A stretch of 60,436 bases of DNA from Gemmatimonadota bacterium (GTDB lineage Bacteria; Gemmatimonadota; Gemmatimonadetes; Longimicrobiales; Gaopeijiaceae). This document shows positions 16,005-24,103 of the stretch, piece after piece. Location: contig JAOUPR010000009.1 in the NCBI GenBank assembly GCA_029879725.1, forward strand, positions 1-60,436. Reading direction: 5' to 3'. Within the stretch, counting starts at the first letter, position 1. Each line of letters opens with the position of its first letter. The notes beneath the pieces are model-generated. The model was given only the letters and a program-made list of their open reading frames with translations, did no database searches and was not told the DNA's origin. The position numbers and the translations under genes were made by a program.

Positions 16005-18158
16005 TCAGAACTCCACGCGCCAACTCACCGCGAAGCTCCGCCCCGGTTCCGGGCGGAAGAACCCCGTGTTCAGCGCCTCGGCGTAGAGGGCGTCCGTGAG
16101 GTTCTCCACGGCGACGCCCACGTGGTGTCTCCCCGCGACCCTCATCCCGGCCCGCACTTCGTGGACCGTGAATCCCGGGATGGTGTCGCCCACCGGAGTC
16201 GTGCCCGCGATGGTCGCGCGTGAGCCCGAACGGCGGACCGAGTACGCGGCCCAACCTCTTCCCGAGGGTTCGTCGAAGCGGAGCGACCCCAGCACCTTGT
16301 CGGGGTAGCTGTCGGCCAGCACGCGGGTAGGATCGCGCCGGTCTTCGGTGGCCAGGACCGTCCAGCTGCCGTCGAGGGTGAACGCCCGGGTGAGGGCCAC
16401 CTCGGCGCCGAGCTCGACGCCCTGGTACCTCAGCTCGTCCACGTTCACGTTGCGGTAGAACACGGTGCGGCCCAGGGTCTGGCCGGTGGGCTCGAGCACG
16501 ATCCCGTCGGAGAGCGTGTTCCGGAAGAGGAAGACCTCGGCGCGGAAGCGTTCGCCGCGGGCGCGGGCCCCGACCTCGAGGTTGAGACCCACCTCCGGAC
16601 GGAGATCCGGGTTCGCTTCCCAGAATCCACGATTCCCACCGGTGTACCCGGTGAAGAAGCGCTCGACCAGGTTGGGTGTCCGGAATCCACGCCCCACGGA
16701 CGCCAGGAGCTTGAACGAGTCTCCCAGATCGTGGAGGAGATTGAGCGACCCCACGAGGTTCCGGTCGTCGTAGGACCGCGGCGTGGCGTCGTTTCCTTCG
16801 GTGGCCAGGCTCTTCGCGGTGACGTCCTGGTAGCGCACTCCCGCCACGATCTCGGTGCCGGGACGTGCCATCCACTGGGACTGGGCGAAGACACCGAGAT
16901 TCCGGACGCGCGCGTCGGGCACCTGGGGGCCACCGCGGCCGACCACCACCGTCGGGCCGAAACCGAACACGGTGGTCGTGGTGGTGTCGGTCCCTTCCGA
17001 CCGGTCCCGATAGGCATCCACCCCGTAGGTGATCAGGACGTCGCGGTGCACGAGCTTGCGGAGCTCGATCCGCAGCCCGGAGCTACCCAGGTCCGTGAAG
17101 TTGTCGGAGATCACCTCGGTGTAGGCTCCCGGGACGGTGGAGGCCGGGACGTACACCTCGGTGAGGAAGCGACGTTGGTTCCCCTGGAAGTACGCGGAAG
17201 CCTCCAGGTCATCCGCGAAACGCAGATCCAGACCGCTGCCCTGGACGCCGAAGGTCGTACGGGCGAAGTCCTGGTCCGGCCACACCAGCCGGGTCTTCGC
17301 CTCGTCGGGGCCGAAATTCTCGGGAGCGATCCATCCGTAGCCCGAGTCCGTGGACCGGTATGCCTCGTGGCGTACGAAGACGGAACTCCTCGGACCGGTG
17401 GTGTAGCGGGCCTCCACACGGAGGGATCCGTCCCGAACCCCCGAGTCGAAGACTTCGGCCCCGTCGTTCAGGGTAAGGGTGCCGAAGGTGCCCGCCGGCG
17501 CGCGATAGGACCCGGTGTCGCGGAACCCGCCGGCGATGCGAAGGCCGAGGGGGCCCGTGGTGGAAGCGATCTCTCCGGAGAGGGTGTAGGCCTCCCCTTC
17601 CGAACGCCGTCCGGCCTCGAAGAATCCGTGCGCGCCGGAAACGCCCGCCGGGGCGGGGCGGGTGACGAGGTTCACGACGCCCCCCAGCGCGTCGGAGCCG
17701 TACAGGACCGACGCCGGACCCCGCACCACCTCCACCCTCTCCACCGACGACGTCCAGACCAACCCCGTGGGCTCCCCCGAGTCCACGCGCCGGCGCACGT
17801 TGTTCAGGCGCAGACCGTCCTCCAGCAGGAGGACGCGCTGGCCGCGCATTCCCCGGATGACCGGTCGCCGCTGGGCGGGCCCCACCCCTTCGGCGTCCAT
17901 TCCCGGGACACGCAGGAAGAGGTCGGACGCGTTGGCGGGCGCGACTCGGCGCAGGGTGCGCACGTCGATCACGGAGACCGGTGCCGGAGTGGAGTACGTG
18001 GACCGGAGGCTCCGGACGGCGGTGACGTTCAACCCGTCCAGGAGGAAGGTCGCGGCGGAGTCGGGAACGGGATGGGTGCCCTCACGAGTCTGGGCGGCCG
18101 CCGGAGCGGCCGCCCAGAGAGTGAAAGCCAGCACGCCGTGGGTGATGGTGCGCGTCAT
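16005..18158 (-). CDS. TonB-dependent outer-membrane receptor
   Basis: 717 aa with a signal peptide ending AAPAAAQ, a plug domain (about residues 45-165, including RPVIRGMRGQRVLLLEDG and VEVVRGPASVLYGSDALGGVVN) and a 22-strand-type barrel ending in the aromatic residue expected for BAM recognition (SWRVEF). It imports a ligand too large or scarce for porins, using TonB energy. The ligand cannot be read from sequence. As third gene downstream of nirS (10-bp gap from the porin), iron, heme or copper chelates are reasonable candidates because the island's enzymes need them. The plug resembles the heme/siderophore/cobalamin/copper receptor group. Confidence 0.93.
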   Translation of the reverse strand: MTRTITHGVLAFTLWAAAPAAAQTREGTHPVPDSAATFLLDGLNVTAVRSLRSTYSTPAPVSVIDVRTLRRVAPANASDLFLRVPGMDAEGVGPAQRRPVIRGMRGQRVLLLEDGLRLNNVRRRVDSGEPTGLVWTSSVERVEVVRGPASVLYGSDALGGVVNLVTRPAPAGVSGAHGFFEAGRRSEGEAYTLSGEIASTTGPLGLRIAGGFRDTGSYRAPAGTFGTLTLNDGAEVFDSGVRDGSLRVEARYTTGPRSSVFVRHEAYRSTDSGYGWIAPENFGPDEAKTRLVWPDQDFARTTFGVQGSGLDLRFADDLEASAYFQGNQRRFLTEVYVPASTVPGAYTEVISDNFTDLGSSGLRIELRKLVHRDVLITYGVDAYRDRSEGTDTTTTTVFGFGPTVVVGRGGPQVPDARVRNLGVFAQSQWMARPGTEIVAGVRYQDVTAKSLATEGNDATPRSYDDRNLVGSLNLLHDLGDSFKLLASVGRGFRTPNLVERFFTGYTGGNRGFWEANPDLRPEVGLNLEVGARARGERFRAEVFLFRNTLSDGIVLEPTGQTLGRTVFYRNVNVDELRYQGVELGAEVALTRAFTLDGSWTVLATEDRRDPTRVLADSYPDKVLGSLRFDEPSGRGWAAYSVRRSGSRATIAGTTPVGDTIPGFTVHEVRAGMRVAGRHHVGVAVENLTDALYAEALNTGFFRPEPGRSFAVSWRVEF

Positions 18159-18168
18159 GGCGGAGCGG

Positions 18169-19383
18169 TCAGAAGGTGGCGTTCAGCATCATGTAGAACC
18201 ACGTGATGCTTTCGGATCCTGCGAAGCGGTGCCCGATCTCGGTCAGCCCGTCGGCGTTCCGCACGTAGCTCAGCCCGGACGTCATGGTCAGGTTGGGCGT
18301 GTAGCGATGGCTCACGGTGAGGTCCAACTCATCCGCGAACTTCGCCGTGGTGAGCGTGCTCTGCTGGGCGGCGCGGAAGGTGTGCAGATCGGCGCCCACG
18401 CTCACGTCCGGGGCCGGGGACCAGTTCAGCTTCACGGCCATGTCCCTGAGGCCGTGACCCCCGGTATGGGCGGGGATGTCCAGGAACAGGTCGGCGAAGC
18501 CGTAGAACTTGTGGTTGGTGGCGAAGAGCGTGTTGAAGACCTTGATCTCACCGTCACCGGGACGGTCGTCACCGGAGAGGTGGTCGTACCAGAGGGTCAC
18601 TCCACCCTTCCCGTTCGCCACCGTGGTGCCCAGGCGCGCGCCGAACATGTAGGCGGACACGTCGTCCGAGCCCACCGTGCCCCGCTGCATGGATGCTTCC
18701 AGCCGTCCCTTGATGGTGCCCTGGATGGGCGTGACGATGTCCCAGCGGGAGCCGAAGGTGTACCGGTTCGATTCCACGGCCGGGGCGCCGTCGGTACGAT
18801 CGTAGAGAAGGTACACGTCCAGGTTGCCCGGCCCGACGTCCTGGATGGTGCCGTAGGCACCGTATACTTCCACGTCGTTGTCCTGAGTGGGGGCGGTCTC
18901 TTCGGCGATCTTGTAGGCCACCACGCTCCCGGCGAAGGCCCCTCCGGGCGCGATGTCGAACCGGGCGCCGTCGAAGGACCTGCCTTGCTGCGTCCACCCC
19001 ACGGCTCCGACGAGCCGTTGGCCACCCAGGTTGGTCTCCTGCCGTCCGATCATGGCCGTCAGCCAGTCCAGCTTCTTCCCCTTGTAGCGGATGTATCCCT
19101 GATGCAGATCCAGGTTGTCCGCCCGGTAGTCGGTGAGCGTATTCGTCTCCTCGCCCCAGAGCCTCACGTCCTGGAGTTCGATGAAGACCGTGAGATTGGC
19201 GTCGATGAGCGCCTGTACCGCCGCGCGAACCCGCATGGAGGTGAACTCGTCCACGTCGTTCGCGCCTCTGCGGAGCACCTCGTAGCGGGGCCGGATCTGC
19301 CCATGGAAGGTGACCTCCTGCGCCACCAGGGGGGATGCCATCACCAGGGACGCTCCGATGGCGAGCCATCGATTCCTGAACAT
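18169..19383 (-). CDS. Outer-membrane porin, alginate-export-like beta barrel
   Basis: 404 aa with a signal peptide (MFRNRW to PLVAQ), a typical opening strand (VTFHGQIRPRYEVLRR) and many amphipathic beta strands ending with an aromatic residue (YMMLNATF). It matches the general pattern of alginate_export-type barrels, which are often found beside respiratory genes and whose substrate is rarely alginate. It lies between nirS (60 bp upstream) and the TonB-dependent receptor (10 bp downstream), so it is probably co-transcribed. A role as entry route for nitrite or other small anions is conceivable but not shown. Confidence 0.8.
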   Translation of the reverse strand: MFRNRWLAIGASLVMASPLVAQEVTFHGQIRPRYEVLRRGANDVDEFTSMRVRAAVQALIDANLTVFIELQDVRLWGEETNTLTDYRADNLDLHQGYIRYKGKKLDWLTAMIGRQETNLGGQRLVGAVGWTQQGRSFDGARFDIAPGGAFAGSVVAYKIAEETAPTQDNDVEVYGAYGTIQDVGPGNLDVYLLYDRTDGAPAVESNRYTFGSRWDIVTPIQGTIKGRLEASMQRGTVGSDDVSAYMFGARLGTTVANGKGGVTLWYDHLSGDDRPGDGEIKVFNTLFATNHKFYGFADLFLDIPAHTGGHGLRDMAVKLNWSPAPDVSVGADLHTFRAAQQSTLTTAKFADELDLTVSHRYTPNLTMTSGLSYVRNADGLTEIGHRFAGSESITWFYMMLNATF

Positions 19384-19443
19384 TTTCGCTGCTCCTGTAC
19401 CCGGCGTCTCCGGGGGCGGCGGCCGCCACCCCCGGAGGTGCGC

Positions 19444-21387
19444 TCAGTAGATGTCGTGGGCAGTGTTGTAGACGTTGAACTTTCCGGTGGGCGTGACCAC
19501 CCAGTCGCCGGTGATGCGGGTCTTCTCCGTCAGCGTCTTGTCGTCGTACACCACGACTTCACCTTGCTTGTCCCAGAGCGAGACCCATACTTCGTCCCCA
19601 GCCCGATTGTACTCGAAGTGTACCGCCGCTCCGCGTGGGCCGATGGACCAGCACCGCTCCACCGCCCCTTCGGACTTGGAGTAGACGCATGCCTGACGGG
19701 CTCCCTCCGGATCGTTGTTCAACGGCATGTCCATCCATACCCACGGAGAGTTCGGGTGTGTCTTCAGGAAGAGGCTGCCCGTGCCGGTGAACTCCACGCG
19801 GCGCACCACCCGCCAGGCCACGTCGGGACGACCCACGGGGTCCGCTCCGTAGACCGTGAGCAGGCCCTGGCCGATATGGACGGTGGCGTTCACCCACCCG
19901 TACTCGGGGTCCTCCCAGTTGGCCCCGCGCCCCGGGTGGGGGCGGATCCCCGTCTCGAAGGTGGTGACCAGCCTCTGCTCCTGCACGTCCACCACCGCCA
20001 TCTTGTCGCGCATGTTGGCCGCGATGAGGAAGTACCGGCCGGTGTGATCCCATCCGCCGTCGTGGAGGAAGCGCTCCGCGGGGATGCGGGACACCAGCGG
20101 GAATCCGGGCTTCGAGTAGTCCACGATCCCCACGTGTCCGGATTCCTTCAATCCCAGCACCCAGATCGGATCGAAGTGGGAGGCCACGATGGCCGCCACC
20201 CGCACCTCGGAGAGCTCCTCTCCGGTGTCGAACGTGGCGCCTTCCACGCTCTGAACGTGTAGCGGCTCCAGGGTGAGGCCGTCGAAGACGACGTACTGGG
20301 TGGGCCAGTAGCACCCCTCGATGAGGTAGCGGTCTTCGTACCCTTCGTACTTGGATCCGTCGACGCTCCGCGCGTCGGCACATCCCTGTACCTCGGCGAC
20401 CAGGGTGGGCGTCTCCGGCCAGAGGTCGATGAGGCTCACCTTTCCGTCCCGACCCACCACGTAGAAGTACCTTCCGCTGGACGATGCGCGCAGGATGTGC
20501 ACGGCGAAGCCGGTGTTGATGATCGTCACCCGTTCCTTGGTGTCGCCGTCGATGATGGCGACCTGCCCCGCGTCACGAAGAACCAGCCCGAAGTAGTTCT
20601 GCCAGTTCCGCTGCGTGACCGGAGCGCTCGGGCGGCGATTCGCCGGGACGATCAGGCGCCACGACTCGCGGATGACCGACATGGGCCGGGCGGGCGGGGC
20701 GGGTGGGGGAAGTTGCACGTACCGGGCCATGAGATCGATCTGGGCGTCGGTGAGGATTCCCGCGTCACCCCACGCCGGCATTCCACCGGGGAGCCCGTGG
20801 GTGAGGGTGGCCTTGAGGACCGCCGTCCCCCGTTGGGTCGTGATCTCGGGTTGGATGTTGGGGCCCGTGGCACCGGCGCGGAGTGTGCCGTGGCAGCCCG
20901 CACACCGGTTGAAATAGATCTCCTGAGCCTCCGCGAAGCGCTCCTCGGAGAGTTCGACGGGGCCCTCGTCCTCCACGGCGGCCGTGGTGAGTGTCCCGTC
21001 GCTCACCGCGGTGATGTACTCCAGCACCAGCTCGATCTCTTCCTCGGTGAGGAAGTTGGGGGCCATGGGAACCTTGTACTGGGCGAGCAGCTCGATTCCG
21101 ATGGGATCCGTCTGCGCCATCCCCAGGGGGTCCTGGATCCACCGCACGAGCCAGTCGTGCTCGCGGCGCTGGTGCACGTCCTTCAGGTCCGGTCCCACCA
21201 GGTCGCCGCCTCCGATGGTGTGGCAGGCGAAGCAGCTGCGCTCGAAGATGGCCTGTCCGGGAGTTGCCGGAGCGGAGGCGACCTCCGCCGCTTCCCCGGA
21301 TCCTTCGTCCTGCACGTCTCCGCCGCCGCATGCGACGAGCGCGAGGGAGAACGTGAGCATCACACCCGCCGCGAAACGCTGAACCAT
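19444..21387 (-). CDS. nirS: Cytochrome cd1 nitrite reductase (NirS) with an extra N-terminal c-type heme and lipoprotein anchor
   Basis: 647 aa; reduces nitrite to NO in the periplasm. A lipobox (LALVAC, lipidated C20) is followed by a first cytochrome c domain (C52-F-A-C55-H56) and a second, NirS-typical one (C162-A-G-C165-H166, FNRCAGCHGTLRAGATG). The eight-bladed d1 domain runs from about residue 215. It keeps the d1 ligand His in TGFAVHILR and the two distal catalytic histidines in VASHFDP and FLHDGGWD, plus signature segments such as RDGKVSLIDLW and HPGRGAN. Canonical NirS has a single c heme and no lipid anchor, so the first heme is an addition. GGAGGAGG fixes the ATG at 21387. No d1-heme biosynthesis genes are in the window. 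Confidence 0.96.
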   Translation of the reverse strand: MVQRFAAGVMLTFSLALVACGGGDVQDEGSGEAAEVASAPATPGQAIFERSCFACHTIGGGDLVGPDLKDVHQRREHDWLVRWIQDPLGMAQTDPIGIELLAQYKVPMAPNFLTEEEIELVLEYITAVSDGTLTTAAVEDEGPVELSEERFAEAQEIYFNRCAGCHGTLRAGATGPNIQPEITTQRGTAVLKATLTHGLPGGMPAWGDAGILTDAQIDLMARYVQLPPPAPPARPMSVIRESWRLIVPANRRPSAPVTQRNWQNYFGLVLRDAGQVAIIDGDTKERVTIINTGFAVHILRASSSGRYFYVVGRDGKVSLIDLWPETPTLVAEVQGCADARSVDGSKYEGYEDRYLIEGCYWPTQYVVFDGLTLEPLHVQSVEGATFDTGEELSEVRVAAIVASHFDPIWVLGLKESGHVGIVDYSKPGFPLVSRIPAERFLHDGGWDHTGRYFLIAANMRDKMAVVDVQEQRLVTTFETGIRPHPGRGANWEDPEYGWVNATVHIGQGLLTVYGADPVGRPDVAWRVVRRVEFTGTGSLFLKTHPNSPWVWMDMPLNNDPEGARQACVYSKSEGAVERCWSIGPRGAAVHFEYNRAGDEVWVSLWDKQGEVVVYDDKTLTEKTRITGDWVVTPTGKFNVYNTAHDIY

Positions 21388-21393
21388 GTGGAA

Positions 21394-21401
21394 CCTCCTC
21401 C
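21394..21401 (-). promoter_or_regulatory. Strong ribosome binding site of nirS
   Basis: GGAGGAGG on the minus strand, 6 nt before the ATG at 21387. It decides against the in-frame upstream ATG at 21423, which lacks a Shine-Dalgarno and would bury the lipoprotein signal. Confidence 0.7.
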
Positions 21402-21460
21402 GAGTAGGTGTCGCCACCGACATCCGCCAGGGGTGGGAATGGGACGGCCACCGGAAACAT

Positions 21461-21480
21461 CATGTGTAGATGATGAATTA
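21461..21480 (+). promoter_or_regulatory. Putative operator upstream of nirS
   Basis: CATGTGTAGATGATGAATTA, within the inverted repeat CATCAT-n6-ATGATG (21458-21475). It shares 15 of 20 positions with the element at 11906-11925 next to the Rrf2 gene. It lies 74-93 bp before the nirS start codon, a normal place for promoter-proximal regulation. Binding by the Rrf2 protein is inference. No Fnr/Dnr-type TTGAT-n4-ATCAA box was seen here. Confidence 0.45.
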
Positions 21481-21592
21481 CCCCACCACAAACAGCCACA
21501 GCGTACGCCGCGGTGAGGTTAGGCGCCGTCAGGATTCGGAAGATTGTGTCGTGGGGAAAATCCCTACAGCGATCGTCACGGCCGGGATGGCG

Positions 21593-24016
21593 TCACTCGT
21601 AGCGCAGCGCGATGATGGGATCCACCTTGGTGGCCCGCCACGCGGGGACGAGGGACGCCAGGATGCCGGTGGCGGCCAGGATCGCGGCGATTCCCGCGAA
21701 CACCGCAGGGTCGTTCGGGCTCACCTCGAACAGGACCGTCCGAAGCCCCCGCGACACGAGAACTCCCATCGCCACGCCCAGGACGAGCCCGACCAGGATC
21801 TGTGTCACCCCCTGCCGCAGGATGAGCTCGAGCACCTGCCTCCCGTCGGCGCCCAGCGCCATGCGGATACCGACTTCCGGCGTCCTCCGGGCGGCGGTGA
21901 ACGACATGACGCCGTACAGGCCCACGGCGGCCAGGAAGAGGGCGGCGCCACCGAAGACCATGAAGAGCGCGCCGAACACCCTGTAGAACCAGGTGCTCTC
22001 CGAGATCCGGTCCGCGAGGGACTGGACGAAATAGGTCGGGGTGTCGGAGTGCACGGACATGACCGCTCTGCGCACGGCCTCGCTCAACGACATGGGGTCG
22101 GACGGTCCCCGCGCGAGGATGCTCATGAAGCGCGCGTCGCTCTGGGCCACCGGGACGTAGAATCCCGCCTTCTCCGAATCAAGGTTTCCGACTCCCTCCA
22201 TGTAGAGGTCCGGGACCACGCCCACCACCGTGAGCCATGGAGAGGAGCTTTCCGACCGGCCCGTCCGGAAGCGGCGGCCCAGCGGGTCCTCCCCGGGAAA
22301 GTGCTTGTCCGCGAAGCTCCGGTTGACCACGGCGACGGGGAGGGCGGTCTCGTCGTCGAGGAGGTTGAAGTCTCGTCCCTGGAGAACGTCCACGCCCACC
22401 GCGGCGAAATATCCGGGCCCGACCTGTCCCCACCGGGAGAAGGGGTAGTCCCGGTCTTCGGCGTACGCCCGTCCCTCGACCCCTACCGCCGCGCCATTGG
22501 AGCCCAGGCCGGGGAGGATCGTGCCCAACGCCGACGCGGTCACTCCGGGGACCTGCTTGAGCCGCGCGTCGAGTTCCCGAAAGAAGATCCGGCGGCTGGC
22601 GCTGTCTGGAAACTCGGTCTCGAACAGCCCCACGCGGGCCGTGAAGACGGGATCGGGATCGAACCCGAAGTCGAAGTCCCGCAGCGTGGTGATGCTCTTC
22701 GTCATCAGCCCTGCCGCAACCAGGAGGCCCAGCGACATGGCGATCTGGCCCACGACCAGAACACGGCTCAGGCGCCCCACGCGAAGGCTGGAGGACCCCC
22801 GTGACTCGTCCTTGAGCACCGAGTTGACGTCCAATCCCGAGGCCTTGAGAGCGGGGATGCCCCCGGCCACCACCGCGGCCAGGACCGAAGCCAGGAGGAT
22901 GAAGCCCAGGATGGGCGCGTCCACCTTGAAGACGAGGAAGAACGGCGGATCGGTGTCGGCCACGGCGCGTTGGAAGAGCTCCAATCCGATCCAGGCGATG
23001 GCCGTCCCCAGCACGGCGCCTCCCAGGGCCAGGGCAAAGGCCTCGATGACCATCTGCCCGATCACGCGCGCACGTTTGGCGCCCAGAGCGGTTCGGATCC
23101 CCACCTCACGAGTGCGTTGGGCCGCCCTGGCCAGGAGGAGGTTGGCCACGTTGGCGCATGCGATGAGAAGAACCAGCGATACCACGGCGAGCATGGTGTA
23201 CAGGAGAGCGGAAGCCTCGTCGCCGATGAACTGCTCGGTGAAGGGCCTCATGGCCGGGATCACGCCTTCGTTGGTGTCCGGGTATTCCCGGGAGAGGCGT
23301 TGGGCGATGCCGGTGAACTCCGCCAGGGCCGCGTCGAGGGTAACGTCCTCCCGCAGGGGTCCGAACACGCTCAGCCCGGTCCCTTCGCCACGGGGGATCG
23401 CCAGCGCGTCGATACGGAGGGGAACCCACAGATCCTGGCGGTTGGGGAAAAGAAAGTCTTCGGGCATCACGCCGATGATCTCGGCCTGTTCCCCATTGAC
23501 CTTCACGATCTGCCCCACGGCGGTGCGGTCGCCCTGGAAGCGATCCATCCACACATGGTGGGAGAGAATCACGGTGGCGGGGCTGCCGGGTACGTCGTCC
23601 TCGTCACGGAAACCACGACCCAGCATCGGCTGCACGCCCACCGCCCGGAAGGTGTTGGCGCTCACGAAGGCCCCGTCGAAACGCTCGGGCTGGTCCGTCC
23701 ACCGTACGTTCACGGTTCCCTCGAAGAAGCCGGCGAGTTCCTCGAAGGAGGTCTGTTGCGCCCGCCAGTCGAGGTAGTCGTGGACCGACACCGACATCTG
23801 CTCGATCTCGCGGGACGGGTTGGCCCGGCGGATCGCCATGATCCGGTCGCCGTTCTCGAAGGGGAGCCCCCGCATGAGGGCACCGTACACGATACTGAAC
23901 ATCACGGCCGTGAGACCGATACCGAGCCCCAGTGCGACCACCGCCAGTCCCGACACGGCCGGATGTTTCAACAGCATGCGAAATGCGTAGCGGAAGTCTC
24001 CGAGCAACCCTGACAT
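21593..24016 (-). CDS. ADOP-type ABC transporter permease (MacB/FtsX family)
   Basis: 807 aa with the layout of the acidobacterial duplicated orphan permease family: N-terminal DFRYAFRMLLKHP, transmembrane helix, MacB-type periplasmic domain, three-helix FtsX domain (about residues 265-420), second periplasmic domain and second FtsX domain at the C-terminus (VGIRMALGADGRQVL). No ATPase gene is adjacent, which is usual for these orphan permeases. ATG 24016 is chosen because of GGGAGA just upstream; two earlier in-frame ATGs exist. It is probably involved in export or lipoprotein/peptide extrusion; the substrate is unknown. Confidence 0.9.
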   Translation of the reverse strand: MSGLLGDFRYAFRMLLKHPAVSGLAVVALGLGIGLTAVMFSIVYGALMRGLPFENGDRIMAIRRANPSREIEQMSVSVHDYLDWRAQQTSFEELAGFFEGTVNVRWTDQPERFDGAFVSANTFRAVGVQPMLGRGFRDEDDVPGSPATVILSHHVWMDRFQGDRTAVGQIVKVNGEQAEIIGVMPEDFLFPNRQDLWVPLRIDALAIPRGEGTGLSVFGPLREDVTLDAALAEFTGIAQRLSREYPDTNEGVIPAMRPFTEQFIGDEASALLYTMLAVVSLVLLIACANVANLLLARAAQRTREVGIRTALGAKRARVIGQMVIEAFALALGGAVLGTAIAWIGLELFQRAVADTDPPFFLVFKVDAPILGFILLASVLAAVVAGGIPALKASGLDVNSVLKDESRGSSSLRVGRLSRVLVVGQIAMSLGLLVAAGLMTKSITTLRDFDFGFDPDPVFTARVGLFETEFPDSASRRIFFRELDARLKQVPGVTASALGTILPGLGSNGAAVGVEGRAYAEDRDYPFSRWGQVGPGYFAAVGVDVLQGRDFNLLDDETALPVAVVNRSFADKHFPGEDPLGRRFRTGRSESSSPWLTVVGVVPDLYMEGVGNLDSEKAGFYVPVAQSDARFMSILARGPSDPMSLSEAVRRAVMSVHSDTPTYFVQSLADRISESTWFYRVFGALFMVFGGAALFLAAVGLYGVMSFTAARRTPEVGIRMALGADGRQVLELILRQGVTQILVGLVLGVAMGVLVSRGLRTVLFEVSPNDPAVFAGIAAILAATGILASLVPAWRATKVDPIIALRYE

Positions 24017-24103
24017 CCCATTCTCCCTCATCACACGAAGGGCCCCGCGGCGGACTGCCGGGGGCGGGCGGGACGCGGGGGCGTCCGCCTGCGATGCGGG
24101 ATA

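Noticed and set aside
21388..21423. Longer NirS start at the ATG at 21423
   Set aside because: It lacks a ribosome binding site and would place 12 hydrophilic residues before the lipoprotein signal; the ATG at 21387 has GGAGGAGG 6 nt upstream.
21421..21592. Fnr/Dnr box upstream of nirS
   Set aside because: No TTGAT-n4-ATCAA-like sequence is present; the only palindrome is CATCAT-n6-ATGATG.
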